Shown here piece after piece: positions 25,824 to 34,868 of a stretch of 64,000 nt of DNA. Each line of letters opens with the position of its first letter. Within the stretch, counting starts at the first letter, position 1. Where the stretch lies: positions 1-64,000 of the forward strand of contig NZ_JAAOWU010000014.1 in assembly GCF_013778505.1 (NCBI RefSeq). The letters are read 5' to 3'. Below the pieces are notes generated by a model. It made no database searches, was not told the DNA's origin, and saw only the letters and a program-made list of their open reading frames with translations. The position numbers were made by a program, and so were the translations under genes. This DNA is from Pseudomonas sivasensis. GTDB lineage: Bacteria; Pseudomonadota; Gammaproteobacteria; Pseudomonadales; Pseudomonadaceae.

Positions 25824-26455
25824 GTCATTACCCTTACTTCAAGTGAACTTAAGGCAAATGCGCCAGCTGGACCGCTCGAAAGCGAAAAAGTGTGTGCATC
25901 TGCCTCCATGAAAGGTCACCGCAGCGTGGCCGAAATGGCTTACTGGCAGGCGAAAAAAGGCGCAACTATTCCGATGCAAGGGAGCGACGTCTAATGCCGT
26001 AAACGCCTACCCTATGCCGAATCGGCATGACTTTTTTTCATAATAACTGTCCGAACGGTCAGTTCATATGCGACATATTGTCAGGTGAATATGCCGTGAA
26101 CCGGCCAATTCAGGCTCGCGCAGAGATTCTGCACGTGTTTGGTGCGTTGGCAGAAATGCCTGGGAATCACGCGGCATTGCGTCAGAAATGTCCTATAGCG
26201 TCGACAAAACTTTCTCGATAGATGGTCGTCCCGACACACCAAGTAATGGTTGGGAACAAGCAAAAAGAAAATTCGCAGCTATGGGCGGCATAAAAGGCAG
26301 GGATGAAAGTCATAAGCCCGCCGCAAGTTCAGCAAGCAGGGGGCTTGTGAACTTGCGTCGCAGCTTTTCGCCTGACCCGGCCCTTGCGCAGGCACTCCCT
26401 GTACCCGTAGGTCACGCCGATCCCATTTGATCAGAGCAACCCAGCCCCTTGGTCA
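25824..26455. other. Gene-free region upstream of gltP with structured sequence
   Basis: No protein gene is convincing here. The stretch contains a long hairpin at 26323-26356: GCAAGTTC pairs with GAACTTGC, and an inner CAAGC/GCTTG arm extends it past one bulged G. GGGC at 26283-26286 can pair with GCCC at 26316-26319. The sequence does not match any riboswitch or Pseudomonas sRNA I know. A plus-strand reading frame at 26188-26430 covers it but lacks recognisable features. A candidate non-coding RNA or gltP leader is an inference. Confidence 0.35.
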
Positions 26456-26509
26456 TGCACCGCTCTTGGCGAGCGGTGCAAACAGAAAGAAGCAAGGGTG
26501 CTTCTTTCT
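26456..26509 (-). terminator. Tandem perfect hairpins downstream of ivy
   Basis: TGCACCGCTC (26456-26465) pairs with GAGCGGTGCA (26471-26480). AGAAAGAAGCA (26484-26494) pairs with TGCTTCTTTCT (26499-26509). Both stems are perfect and three bases apart. Read on the minus strand, the second hairpin follows the ivy stop by 26 bases and ends TTCTTTCTGTTT, so ivy termination is the simplest reading. Confidence 0.6.
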
Positions 26510-26535
26510 ATGGACGCTGGCCCCGTAGCCGGGAC

Positions 26536-27003
26536 CTAGTACCAATTCGGATCTTTCTTCAGCTGCTCCATCAGCAGCTTCTGCATGCCTTCATCCGGCT
26601 TACCGATAAAACGGTAATCGGCATGGCGTGTTGGGGATTTATCTGCCGGCAAACCGGCGGGCACTTCCACCAACATGGCGTAGGCATCTTCCTTGTCGAA
26701 GCTGAAGGCGACGATCAGGCGCTTGTTCTTGCACGTGTCTGCAGTTTCGCAAAGCGGCCCGACCAAGTACTTGTCACCATCTTCTTCCACGGCGTTCATC
26801 TGCTCGGCTGTGCCTGACAGGTTCATCACCCATTCCGGCAAGCGCTCTTCTTTTTTCACCACGTCTTGCCAAGTCTCGCGGTACTGCGGGTCCGCGGTCA
26901 GCAATTGGTTGGCCCGGGATTGGCCGTCATTGGCGGCCATCGCCAGGCCGCTGCCGCCCAAGAGCAGGGCGACAGCCATGGTTTTAAAGCACAGAGTGGT
27001 CAT
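26536..27003 (-). CDS. Inhibitor of vertebrate lysozyme (Ivy) family protein
   Basis: A 155-residue periplasmic protein with a signal peptide (about 1-23, ending AMA). The Ivy loop appears as LCETADTCKNKRL (around residue 85), two Cys flanking the lysozyme-plugging loop; the pattern is CExxDxCxxK rather than the CKPHDC of E. coli Ivy, as in the second Ivy type of Pseudomonas. Ivy binds and blocks C-type lysozymes and may also curb self lytic transglycosylases. It sits two bases after the DUF1328 gene, so co-transcription is likely. The same gene lies near gltP in P. aeruginosa. Confidence 0.85.
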   Translation of the reverse strand: MTTLCFKTMAVALLLGGSGLAMAANDGQSRANQLLTADPQYRETWQDVVKKEERLPEWVMNLSGTAEQMNAVEEDGDKYLVGPLCETADTCKNKRLIVAFSFDKEDAYAMLVEVPAGLPADKSPTRHADYRFIGKPDEGMQKLLMEQLKKDPNWY

Positions 27004-27005
27004 AT

Positions 27006-27170
27006 TCAGCCTCGGCCGCGACGACCAAAGAAGAACGAAGCAATGAACATCACCAGGAAGACTACGAACAGGATCTTAGCGATCCCAGTGGCGGTGCCCG
27101 CGATACCACCAAAGCCCAGAACTGCAGCCACAATGGCGATGATCAGAAATGTGATTGCCCAACTCAACAT
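27006..27170 (-). CDS. DUF1328 small membrane protein
   Basis: A 54-residue protein made of two hydrophobic helices and a basic tail (FFFGRRGRG). MLSWAITFLIIAIVAAVLGF and IAGTATGIAKILFVVFLVMF are typical of DUF1328/YtjA. The ATG at 27170 has AAGGAGAATCACC just upstream; the longer in-frame extension to 27263 is unlikely. It is coupled to the Ivy gene. Function unknown; related genes respond to stress in several bacteria. Confidence 0.88.
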   Translation of the reverse strand: MLSWAITFLIIAIVAAVLGFGGIAGTATGIAKILFVVFLVMFIASFFFGRRGRG

Positions 27171-27250
27171 GGTGATTCTCCTTACGCTTCGATAGAGGTA
27201 ACAGCGGTAGTGCCGTACGGCCGCCCTACACAAGCGGCCGCTTTTATTGC

Positions 27251-27550
27251 CTAAAACACCCAACGTTCTTGGGTTGGCAGCTCGCCCAGGGTGGAATCCT
27301 GCTCGGCCACTCTCAATTGCGGTGCAGTTACATCAGCAGAAGCAGCACCGACGGTACGGCTGCCAATGGAACTGAAATGTGTCTGCGTCATCGCCGGACG
27401 TTCGAAATGCGGGGTTTGCTGCTGACTCTGCTGCCAATGTTGCATCTGCTGGCCTGCTATCAGCGTGACCATTACGGCCAAGCTGGCAAACATGCCTTGC
27501 TGTAAGCGCAGTGGCGATACACACAATTGGCTGAGGATTTGGCGAGTCAT
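27251..27550 (-). CDS. Small hypothetical membrane protein
   Basis: A 99-residue protein with one hydrophobic segment (MFASLAVMVTLIAG, about residues 20-33) and a Gln-rich segment (QQMQHWQQSQQQ), then a Ser/Thr-rich tail ending ERWVF. GGGAG lies nine bases before the ATG at 27550; an upstream start at 27568 is weaker. It is the first gene of a probable unit with DUF1328 and ivy, and is divergent from algB. I do not recognise the family. Confidence 0.65.
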   Translation of the reverse strand: MTRQILSQLCVSPLRLQQGMFASLAVMVTLIAGQQMQHWQQSQQQTPHFERPAMTQTHFSSIGSRTVGAASADVTAPQLRVAEQDSTLGELPTQERWVF

Positions 27551-27927
27551 GCTGATGTTCTCCCGCATTTTGATTATTCGTTGAGAGAGGTATTGCAGCG
27601 TGCATGCCAGCTTTTTTACAAAATAAAACCCAATAAAATCAGTAGCTTATGCATTAAAGACACAATGGCAGTGCAGCATCCTGCACGATCGCCCTTTATA
27701 GGCCGTGCGAAATGCACGACGGTCAGTGGTCGGATCAAAGGATCGAAAGCGATGGAGTAGTTGCCGAAGTGGCAAGAAGGCATGAAAACGCCATCAGGCG
27801 GGGCTCTGTAGGAAAAGATGCAGATACCTGCACGGCAATGCCTTTTATCAATCAGAATAAACCATGCAACTTGCCCGATTATTCCGGGACTAAACACCAT
27901 CATTTATAGTTAAGGAGCGCGGGACAG
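27551..27927. promoter_or_regulatory. algB upstream region with two TGCAG-N4-CTGCA dyads
   Basis: Two identical dyads, TGCAGCATCCTGCA (27672-27685) and TGCAGATACCTGCA (27819-27832), lie 147 bases apart. CGTGC (27705-27709) and GCACG (27715-27719) form a third, shorter dyad. Nearer algB, CAACTT (27867-27872) and ACTAA (27889-27893) with a 16-base spacer resemble a degenerate AlgU (sigma-22) promoter, GAACTT-N16-TCTGA. AGGAG precedes the ATG at 27928. No gene is supported within the stretch. Confidence 0.35.
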
Positions 27928-29274
27928 ATGGAATCAGCCAAGGAACTTCAAGGCCGCATTCTTTTAGTGGATGACGAGTCCGCGATCCTCCGCACCTTCC
28001 GTTATTGCCTGGAAGATGAAGGCTACACCGTCGCCACCGCCAACAGCGCCGCCCAGGCCGATGCCCTGATGCAACGCCAGGTATTCGACCTGTGCTTCCT
28101 GGACCTGCGCCTGGGCGAAGACAACGGTCTAGATGTGCTGGCACACATGCGTATCCAGGCACCGTGGATGCGCGTGGTGATTGTCACCGCTCACTCCGCC
28201 GTCGATACCGCCGTGGACGCGATCCAGGCCGGTGCCGCCGATTACTTGGTCAAGCCTTGCAGCCCCGATCAACTGCGCCTCGCTACAGCCAAGCAATTGG
28301 AAGTGCGCCAACTGTCCGCGCGCTTGGAGGCTTTAGAAGGTGCAGTGCGCCAGCCCAAAGACGGCCTCGATTCTCATAGCCCGTCAATGATGGTGGTGCT
28401 GGAAACCGCGCGCCAGGTGGCGGGGACCGACGCCAACATCTTGATCCTTGGCGAGTCAGGCACCGGTAAAGGCGAACTGGCCCGCGCTATTCACGGCTGG
28501 AGCAAGCGCGCGAAGAAATCCTGCGTGACCATCAATTGCCCGTCGCTGACCGCTGAGCTGATGGAAAGCGAGCTATTCGGTCATAGCCGTGGCGCCTTCA
28601 CCGGCGCCAGTGAGAGCACGCTGGGCCGCGTCAATCAGGCAGACGGTGGCACGCTGTTTCTTGATGAAATCGGCGATTTTCCCCTCACGTTGCAGCCAAA
28701 GTTACTGCGCTTTATCCAGGACAAGGAATACGAGCGCGTGGGCGACCCGGTCACCCGCCGGGCCGACGTGCGTATCCTCGCCGCCACCAACTTGAACCTA
28801 GAAGACATGGTGCGCGACGGACGTTTCCGTGAAGACTTGCTGTACCGCCTCAACGTCATCACCCTGCACTTGCCGCCGCTGCGCGAGCGCAGTGAAGACA
28901 TCCTGACGCTGGCAGACCGTTTCCTGGCGCGCTTCGTCAAGGAATACGCCCGGCCGGCGCGGGGTTTCAGTGATCAAGCACGTGAAGCGCTGCTCAACTA
29001 TCGCTGGCCCGGCAACATCCGTGAGCTGCGTAACGTCGTGGAGCGGGCGAGCATCATCTGCCCGCAGGAAAAGGTAGAAATCGTCCACCTAGGCATGGCC
29101 GAACAACCGACCAACAATGCACCGCGTATCGGGGCGGCGTTGAGTCTGGACGAGCTGGAGAAAGCCCATATCGGTGCTGTTCTGGCCACCAGCGACACCT
29201 TGGACCAGGCGGCACGCACCCTCGGCATCGACGCGTCGACCCTGTATCGCAAACGCAAACAGTACAACCTGTGA
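27928..29274 (+). CDS. algB: NtrC-type response regulator AlgB
   Basis: A 448-residue regulator. A receiver domain (residues ~10-125) has phosphoacceptor Asp59 in FLDL. The AAA+ domain has Walker A GESGTGKG (175-182) and an intact GAFTGA loop (222-227). A Fis-type helix-turn-helix closes the protein (LDQAARTLGIDASTLYRKRKQ). In P. aeruginosa AlgB activates alginate genes, works without phosphorylation in that role, and also controls virulence with the phosphatase activity of KinB. The kinB gene follows after 10 bases. Confidence 0.96.
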   Translation: MESAKELQGRILLVDDESAILRTFRYCLEDEGYTVATANSAAQADALMQRQVFDLCFLDLRLGEDNGLDVLAHMRIQAPWMRVVIVTAHSAVDTAVDAIQAGAADYLVKPCSPDQLRLATAKQLEVRQLSARLEALEGAVRQPKDGLDSHSPSMMVVLETARQVAGTDANILILGESGTGKGELARAIHGWSKRAKKSCVTINCPSLTAELMESELFGHSRGAFTGASESTLGRVNQADGGTLFLDEIGDFPLTLQPKLLRFIQDKEYERVGDPVTRRADVRILAATNLNLEDMVRDGRFREDLLYRLNVITLHLPPLRERSEDILTLADRFLARFVKEYARPARGFSDQAREALLNYRWPGNIRELRNVVERASIICPQEKVEIVHLGMAEQPTNNAPRIGAALSLDELEKAHIGAVLATSDTLDQAARTLGIDASTLYRKRKQYNL

Positions 29275-29284
29275 GCTGCACCCT

Positions 29285-31072
29285 ATGAAGTTAGCGATGA
29301 AACTGCGCACTCGTTTATTCCTGAGCATTTCAGCGCTGATAACCGTCGCTCTGCTGGGGTTGATCCTGGGCTTAGTCAGCGTGATGCAGATGGCTAAGAC
29401 TCAGGAATCGCTGATCCGCAGCAACTTTGTCACCCTGGACCTGGGCCTCAAACTGCGCCAGATCCTTGGCGACCAGTTGATCATGATGCTGGAGCAGCGC
29501 CCTGACCCCGAGGCGCTGCAAGCCTCCAAAAAACGTTACTTCGACTTGCTGGAACAGGGTATCGCCCACGAACAGCGCGATGGCCATGGCAACGGTTTCA
29601 GCCAGGCACGCCTCCAATACCAAGACTTGCTTGAAGCCTTCGACCAATCCCAGCAAGCGTCGCCGCCGCCGGGAAGCAAGGAAAAACTCACCGAAACCTT
29701 CAATGTGCTGCGCAACGGGCTGATTACCGAACATAAGCAGGCCCTGGATAACATCAGCGCCAGCGAGCATAAATCCCGTGAGCGGGCGTTGCTGATCGCT
29801 GGTTTGCTGGGGTTGGTGGGGCTCGCGGTGCTGATCATCGGATTTGTCACCGCCCATGGCATCGCCCGGCGATTCGGCGGGCCAATTGAGGCGCTGGCCA
29901 AAGCGGCGGACAAGATCGGCCAAGGTGATTTCGAGGTGACGCTGCCGATTTCTTCAGCAGCGGAAATGAACCTGTTAACCCGCCGTTTTGGCCTGATGGC
30001 CGAGGCGGTTCGCCAGCATCAAGCGACCAACGTTGACGAACTGCTTGCCGGCCAGCAGCGCCTGCAAGCGGTGTTAGACAGCATCGACGATGGCTTGCTG
30101 ATGATTGACCGCCAAGGCCGCCTGGAACATCTCAACCCCGTCGCGCAGCGCCAGTTGGGCTGGGACGAGGAACGCCTCGGCCAAGGCCTGGGCGAAGCGT
30201 TGATGCGTCCCGAACTGGATGAACAGCTGCAAATGGTGCTGCGCGGCGGCAACCTGGAACGGGCGCCGGATGATCTGGAAGTGGAAGTCGAGGGCGAACT
30301 GCGCCTGCTCACCTACAGCCTCACACCTGTCAGCCATACCGAGGGGCATATTCTCGGGGCGGTCATGGTGCTGCACGACGTGACCGAACAGCGCGCCTTT
30401 GAACGGGTACGCAGCGAGTTCGTCCTGCGGGCATCCCACGAATTGCGCACGCCGGTGACTGGCATGCACATGGCGTTCGGCCTGTTCCGCGAACGTGCGA
30501 AATTCCCGGCGGACTCCCGCGAAGCGGACCTCCTGGATACGGTCAATGAAGAGATGCAGCGCCTGATGCAGTTGATCAACGACTTGCTCAATTTTTCGCG
30601 CTACCAGAACGGCCTGCAGAAACTCACCCTGGGCCCGTGCGACGTGACCGACCTGCTTGAAAACGCTCGTGCGCGCTTTGTGGAGCCGGCCAATGCGCAG
30701 AACATAGAGTTGCTGGTAGAGGTTCAATCCGACCTGCCACGCCTGTATGCCGACCAAGCGCAATTGGAGCGTGTGCTCGACAACCTTTTGGGCAACGCCC
30801 TGCGTCACACCGCCGACGGCGGGCAGATTCACCTGCAGGCTCGACGCCATGGCGAGCGGGTAATCATCAGTGTCGAGGACAATGGCGAAGGTATCGCCTA
30901 TGGCCAACAAGGGCGCATCTTCGAACCCTTCGTCCAGGTGGGCCGCAAGAAAGGCGGCGCCGGCCTTGGGCTGGCGCTGTGCAAAGAGATTGTGCAACTG
31001 CACGGCGGTCGCATGGGGGTGTATTCGCGGCCGGGGCAGGGCACTCAGTTCTACATGGCGTTACCGCTTTAA
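29285..31072 (+). CDS. kinB: Sensor histidine kinase KinB
   Basis: A 595-residue inner-membrane kinase. Membrane helix 1 spans ~12-34, then a periplasmic sensor region to ~165, helix 2, a HAMP domain (RRFGGPIEALAKAADKIGQG), a PAS domain (~250-365), the HisKA box ASHELRTPVTGMH with the phosphorylatable His, and HATPase motifs (LDNLLGNALRHT, SVEDNGEGI, GAGLGLALCKEIV). The ATG at 29285 matches the usual MKLAMKLRTRLFLS start. It is the cognate partner of AlgB; its phosphatase activity represses alginate in P. aeruginosa. Confidence 0.95.
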   Translation: MKLAMKLRTRLFLSISALITVALLGLILGLVSVMQMAKTQESLIRSNFVTLDLGLKLRQILGDQLIMMLEQRPDPEALQASKKRYFDLLEQGIAHEQRDGHGNGFSQARLQYQDLLEAFDQSQQASPPPGSKEKLTETFNVLRNGLITEHKQALDNISASEHKSRERALLIAGLLGLVGLAVLIIGFVTAHGIARRFGGPIEALAKAADKIGQGDFEVTLPISSAAEMNLLTRRFGLMAEAVRQHQATNVDELLAGQQRLQAVLDSIDDGLLMIDRQGRLEHLNPVAQRQLGWDEERLGQGLGEALMRPELDEQLQMVLRGGNLERAPDDLEVEVEGELRLLTYSLTPVSHTEGHILGAVMVLHDVTEQRAFERVRSEFVLRASHELRTPVTGMHMAFGLFRERAKFPADSREADLLDTVNEEMQRLMQLINDLLNFSRYQNGLQKLTLGPCDVTDLLENARARFVEPANAQNIELLVEVQSDLPRLYADQAQLERVLDNLLGNALRHTADGGQIHLQARRHGERVIISVEDNGEGIAYGQQGRIFEPFVQVGRKKGGAGLGLALCKEIVQLHGGRMGVYSRPGQGTQFYMALPL

Positions 31073-31075
31073 CCT

Positions 31076-31852
31076 TTAGCGCCGGTTGAGGGCACGCAAA
31101 ATAGCGGCACTTTCGGCGTCCGGCTCCCCAGCAAACAGGGAAGGCCGGAAACGCATCTGGAACGCCGCGATCACATGACGCGTTGCGACATCCAACACAC
31201 CGGTCTGGGGTGTCGGGTAACCAAGAAGCGCCAATTCTTCCTGGAACCAGGTGATGCTCGGCAGTTCAGCAGCATATTGCACCTGAAAGCGCGAGACCGC
31301 CTGAGCATCCGGCCATACACCCAGACCTTCATCGGCCAGGCGCTTCCAAGGAAACAACGGCCCAGGGTCCAGCTTGCGCAGCGGCGCTATATCGCTGTGA
31401 CCAATGATGTTCTTGGGGTCGATGCCATTGCGCTTGCTGATGTCCTTGAGCAGCACTACCAGCGATTTTACCTGGGCCTCGGAATACGGGTACCACAGGC
31501 GACCTGTGGGCGTGTCCTTATAGCCGGGGTTCACAATTTCGATCCCGATGGAGCTGGAGTTGAGCCAGGTACGCCCCATCCACTCGCTTTCGCCCGCGTG
31601 CCAGGCGCGTTGGCTTTCATCCACCAACTTGTAGATGGTGGCAGAGGCGTCGTCGCCGATCAGGTAATGCGCACTGACCTCGCCGTGGGTCAGCAGGGCC
31701 AGTGATTGTTCAAGATTGGTGGAGGTGTAGTGGACAACCACGAACTGCACGCGATTGTCGTGGTTCGCCGAGGGGTGGCTGGTGTTCAGGCGGGGACCGC
31801 TGGCGCAGCCGGCGAGCAGAAGAAGCACAAAGGTGAAGTACAAGAATTTCAT
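31076..31852 (-). CDS. ampDh2: N-acetylmuramoyl-L-alanine amidase, AmpDh2-type lipoprotein
   Basis: A 258-residue lipoprotein with lipobox LLAGC (Cys16). The Amidase_2 domain shows VVVHYTSTN (His41), HAGESEWMG...NSSSIGIEIVNPG and IGHSDIAPLRKLDPG, supplying the zinc ligands and catalytic Glu. A C-terminal peptidoglycan-binding domain covers about residues 190-255. I chose the ATG at 31852 since it begins the signal peptide; a start at 31912 would add 20 residues. In P. aeruginosa the outer-membrane amidase AmpDh2 (beside algB-kinB) cleaves cell-wall stem peptides and can influence AmpC beta-lactamase. Confidence 0.92.
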   Translation of the reverse strand: MKFLYFTFVLLLLAGCASGPRLNTSHPSANHDNRVQFVVVHYTSTNLEQSLALLTHGEVSAHYLIGDDASATIYKLVDESQRAWHAGESEWMGRTWLNSSSIGIEIVNPGYKDTPTGRLWYPYSEAQVKSLVVLLKDISKRNGIDPKNIIGHSDIAPLRKLDPGPLFPWKRLADEGLGVWPDAQAVSRFQVQYAAELPSITWFQEELALLGYPTPQTGVLDVATRHVIAAFQMRFRPSLFAGEPDAESAAILRALNRR

Positions 31853-31940
31853 GGCGGAAGACAGCACGCTGAAGACGATAATGCAACAGTGTAACGTACG
31901 GTCCGTGGCCAAGCGGTCAAGTTACAAAATAGAACAACTT

Positions 31941-33980
31941 TTATGCCGCTTGCACTTGGTTACGACCTGCCGCTTTAGCCCGGTACAGCGCCTCATCCGC
32001 TCGTTTGAGCGCCAGGTCACTGCGTTCTCCCGGTTGGAATTGCGCCACCCCCATGGATACCGTAATCGTCACCGGCTCGCCCTTGAAGTGGAACGGGCAG
32101 GCCTCGATCGCCGCACGCAGCACTTCACCCACGCCCAAGGCATCCGACAGGGATGAATCAGGCATCAGCAGCACAAACTCTTCACCGCCAAACCGCGCGA
32201 TGAAATCGTTGGAGCGCAGGCGCTTGCGCAGCACGTTGGCGATAATCTTCAGCACCTTGTCACCGGCCAGGTGGCCGTAGCCATCGTTGATGCGCTTGAA
32301 GTGGTCCAGGTCCAGCATCGCCAGCGACAAATTATTGCCGTGCTGGTGCCAAGCATTGACCTCATGGTCGAGGCGCTCGCTCCAGGCGGCGCGGTTGGGC
32401 AAGTCGGTGAGCGGATCGATCAGCGCCTTCTGGCGCTGCACCTCGAGGTGCTCGCGATAGCCCTGGGCCTCCTGCTCCATATTGGCAACCCGCTCGGCCA
32501 GCCCTTTCAAGCGCGCCGCCACTTCCTGCTCGCGTTGGTCACGCTGCTGCTGGTGCTCGTCCATGGTGCCCAGCAAGCCCTCAAGATGGCTTTCCAGCAC
32601 CTGCTTGAGGCTGTCCAAGTCCGCGGCGTCCTGCACACTGCTTTGCAGGCCGTCGACCTGCTCGCGAATCTGCGTGTCCAGCTCCCGGGCTGCGGAGCGG
32701 CTGTCGGCATGGCCGTCGCTGGCCACTTGCAGGTGGCCCTGGAAGGCCTCAAGACGCTCGTTAAGCTGTTTCAGGTAGGCCTCGAACTCGTGCTGGCCGC
32801 TGTCGGTGATCGCCAGCATCAGCACCGCCAAGTCATCAAGGATCGGCAGCAGTTCGTACCAGTTCAGACCGTGGGCCAGGCGCTCGCGCATGGCTTCGGC
32901 CTGTGGCCGATGGCGCTCGGGCAGTGACAGCTCTTCCAGCAGGCCGAGCAGGGTGTCTTCAATATGCTTGGCCACGGAGCTGTAGGACGGCTCGGGTGAG
33001 TCAGGCAGGGAATAGGGGCCGTCAGATTGCAGCTCGTTGGGGTCAGGCTCATCGACCTCCAACACAGGCGGGAGCGAGAGACTACCGATCACCGTCTCAT
33101 CCGGCGTCTCGACCGCTACCGGCGGGGTCTCGATTAAGGCCGCGAGGGCGCTTTCGGCCGCTGGCTCTTCCTCCTGAGGCTGTGGCGCCTTAGGCGCTGG
33201 AGCTTCGGCGACAGGCGCAACCTCTGCCACCCTCTGCGCAGGCGCCTCGTACACAAACGCTTCGCTGACGGCCTTGGCGGGTTCAGGTTGTGCAGCAACC
33301 GGCTCCTGAGTCTGCGGCGCAAAGGCCCGCAGGGCTTGCGTCAGTTCATCGTTTTGCTCAGGTTCCTGAGGCTCGGCGGCGGCGTGGGTCACAACGGGGG
33401 ACGGCGCTGGGCTGGCAACGGGCTCAGTGGCTACCGTTTCGCTCGCGGCGTCCTTGGCACCAAACAGACGCTGCAACAAACCTGGCCCAGGACGCGGAGT
33501 TTCACCCTCCGGCTCCAGGTTATTCAGCGCCTGCCCTTGCAGGCTGCTCAGCTCGCTGAGCAACAAAGGAATCTCTCGAGCCTGGCTGACGCGGCCATCC
33601 AACTGCTTGGCAAAGGTTTTCAGCGGACGGGCTACCTCACGGGGCAGCGGCAACTTTTGCAACTGCGTGACCAGAGACGTCAATGCGGTGCTCATCTGGT
33701 CAATGCGGGTTTCGCGGCGCTGCTCAGAATCGAGCACGGCTTTTTCCAGGCGCGGCAGCAAGGCCGCGAGGGCGGCGTCCATGTCGTCGGTGCGCACAAC
33801 GTCGCGCATTTCCTTCATGCATTGATCAACGGCACGGTCGGTACCTTCCGCCGCCAGCGTGCTACGCACCAGCCCGCGGCGCAGCAGATCAAGGCGTGCA
33901 GCCCAACGGCGTTCGAGCTTTTCTTGTTGCTCGATACTTAGCAGGTATTTTTCTTTCCAGCGCTGGGCGTCGTCGCTCAT
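31941..33980 (-). CDS. dgcH: GGDEF diguanylate cyclase (DgcH-like)
   Basis: A 679-residue soluble protein. The C-terminal GGDEF domain carries GGEEF (about residue 598-602) and DPLTDLPNRAAW upstream, so active diguanylate cyclase is expected. A typical RxxD inhibitory site is not evident. The N-terminus is helical; residues ~140-340 are Pro/Ala/Glu-rich linker; a helical region (~350-490) precedes GGDEF. The stop-to-start overlap with the downstream gene (ATGA) couples it to the endonuclease/exonuclease/phosphatase gene, which is transcribed first. P. aeruginosa DgcH (PA5487) is the positional equivalent and is unusually conserved across strains. Confidence 0.9.
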   Translation of the reverse strand: MSDDAQRWKEKYLLSIEQQEKLERRWAARLDLLRRGLVRSTLAAEGTDRAVDQCMKEMRDVVRTDDMDAALAALLPRLEKAVLDSEQRRETRIDQMSTALTSLVTQLQKLPLPREVARPLKTFAKQLDGRVSQAREIPLLLSELSSLQGQALNNLEPEGETPRPGPGLLQRLFGAKDAASETVATEPVASPAPSPVVTHAAAEPQEPEQNDELTQALRAFAPQTQEPVAAQPEPAKAVSEAFVYEAPAQRVAEVAPVAEAPAPKAPQPQEEEPAAESALAALIETPPVAVETPDETVIGSLSLPPVLEVDEPDPNELQSDGPYSLPDSPEPSYSSVAKHIEDTLLGLLEELSLPERHRPQAEAMRERLAHGLNWYELLPILDDLAVLMLAITDSGQHEFEAYLKQLNERLEAFQGHLQVASDGHADSRSAARELDTQIREQVDGLQSSVQDAADLDSLKQVLESHLEGLLGTMDEHQQQRDQREQEVAARLKGLAERVANMEQEAQGYREHLEVQRQKALIDPLTDLPNRAAWSERLDHEVNAWHQHGNNLSLAMLDLDHFKRINDGYGHLAGDKVLKIIANVLRKRLRSNDFIARFGGEEFVLLMPDSSLSDALGVGEVLRAAIEACPFHFKGEPVTITVSMGVAQFQPGERSDLALKRADEALYRAKAAGRNQVQAA

Positions 33981-34858
33981 GCAAGGGGTCCGCGAGGGCC
34001 AGGGCTCAACGCGGGTAATGCATCTGCCGTGAGCGAGCCCGGCAGACGAATCTCTACCGCGACCGGCAGGTGATCGGAAATGGGCTGTGCCAGCACCTGC
34101 ACACTTTCCAGTGTGAGGCTCGGGCTGAGCAGGATATGGTCAAGACAGCGTTGCGGTCGCCAGCTCGGAAACGTGGCTTCGACTTGCGGCGCCAATAGCC
34201 CTAGGTCGCGCAACGGGGAATTCTGCAGCAGGTCGTTGGCATGGGTGTTCATATCCCCCATCAGCACCTGATGCTTGTATTTGCCAATCAAATCGCGCAC
34301 GTAAGCCAACTGAAGGTTGCGCGTACGCCCCCCGAGCGCCAAGTGCATCATTACCACCACCAAGGCTTCAGGCCCTTCGCCAAAACGCACGAGGATCGCC
34401 CCACGCCCCTTTGGACCCGGCAATGGATGGTCTTCGATGGCGGTCGGCTTCAAGCGGCTGAGCACACCATTGCTGTGCTGCGCCAGGCGCCCGAGGTTGC
34501 GATTGAGTTGCTGATACCAGTAGGGGAAAGCCCCAAGATGGGCTAGATGCTCGACCTGATTGATGTAGCCCGAGCGAATGCTGCCACCATCGGCTTCCTG
34601 CAAGGCGACCAGGTCGAAGTCACTCAACAGGTCGCCGATCTTCTGCAGGTTACCGGCCCGCCCGTTGTGGGGCAGCAAATGCTGCCAACCACGGGTGATG
34701 TAGTGACGGTACTTCTCGGTGCTGTTACCCACCTGGATATTGAAACTGAGCAGACGCAGACGATTGTCCGCCGGCAAGCCTGTCGATTCCAGGTGATGCT
34801 CATTGACCTGCGGGTCATGCAGGCCAACGACACGTTCGGTGGTGCCCCAGCGGCGCAT
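33977..34858 (-). CDS. Endonuclease/exonuclease/phosphatase family protein
   Basis: A 293-residue EEP-fold protein. Motifs are LLSFNIQVGN (Asn), VALQEADGG (Glu ligand), MHLALGG, LMGDMNTHAND (Asp/Asn), and CLDHILLSPSL...PISDHLPVAVEI (terminal Asp-His). Nothing marks it as secreted. The family hydrolyses phosphodiesters or phosphate monoesters, including nucleic acids and phosphoinositides; the substrate is open. It starts 10 bases after the dsbA region on the minus strand and overlaps the diguanylate cyclase by four bases. Confidence 0.9.
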   Translation of the reverse strand: MRRWGTTERVVGLHDPQVNEHHLESTGLPADNRLRLLSFNIQVGNSTEKYRHYITRGWQHLLPHNGRAGNLQKIGDLLSDFDLVALQEADGGSIRSGYINQVEHLAHLGAFPYWYQQLNRNLGRLAQHSNGVLSRLKPTAIEDHPLPGPKGRGAILVRFGEGPEALVVVMMHLALGGRTRNLQLAYVRDLIGKYKHQVLMGDMNTHANDLLQNSPLRDLGLLAPQVEATFPSWRPQRCLDHILLSPSLTLESVQVLAQPISDHLPVAVEIRLPGSLTADALPALSPGPRGPLA

Positions 34859-34868
34859 GGGAAGCCCC

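Noticed and set aside
26188..26430. 80-codon plus-strand frame upstream of gltP
   Set aside because: No recognisable domain or good ribosome-binding site, and it crosses a strong hairpin. Left as an open RNA question instead.
27218..27248. Hairpin CGGCCGC/GCGGCCG with CTTTTATT on the plus strand
   Set aside because: It resembles a plus-strand terminator, but no plus-strand gene precedes it and on the minus strand there is no T-run, so no function is assigned.
27616..27903. 95-codon minus-strand frame upstream of algB
   Set aside because: Poor start context and composition; it overlaps the algB regulatory dyads.
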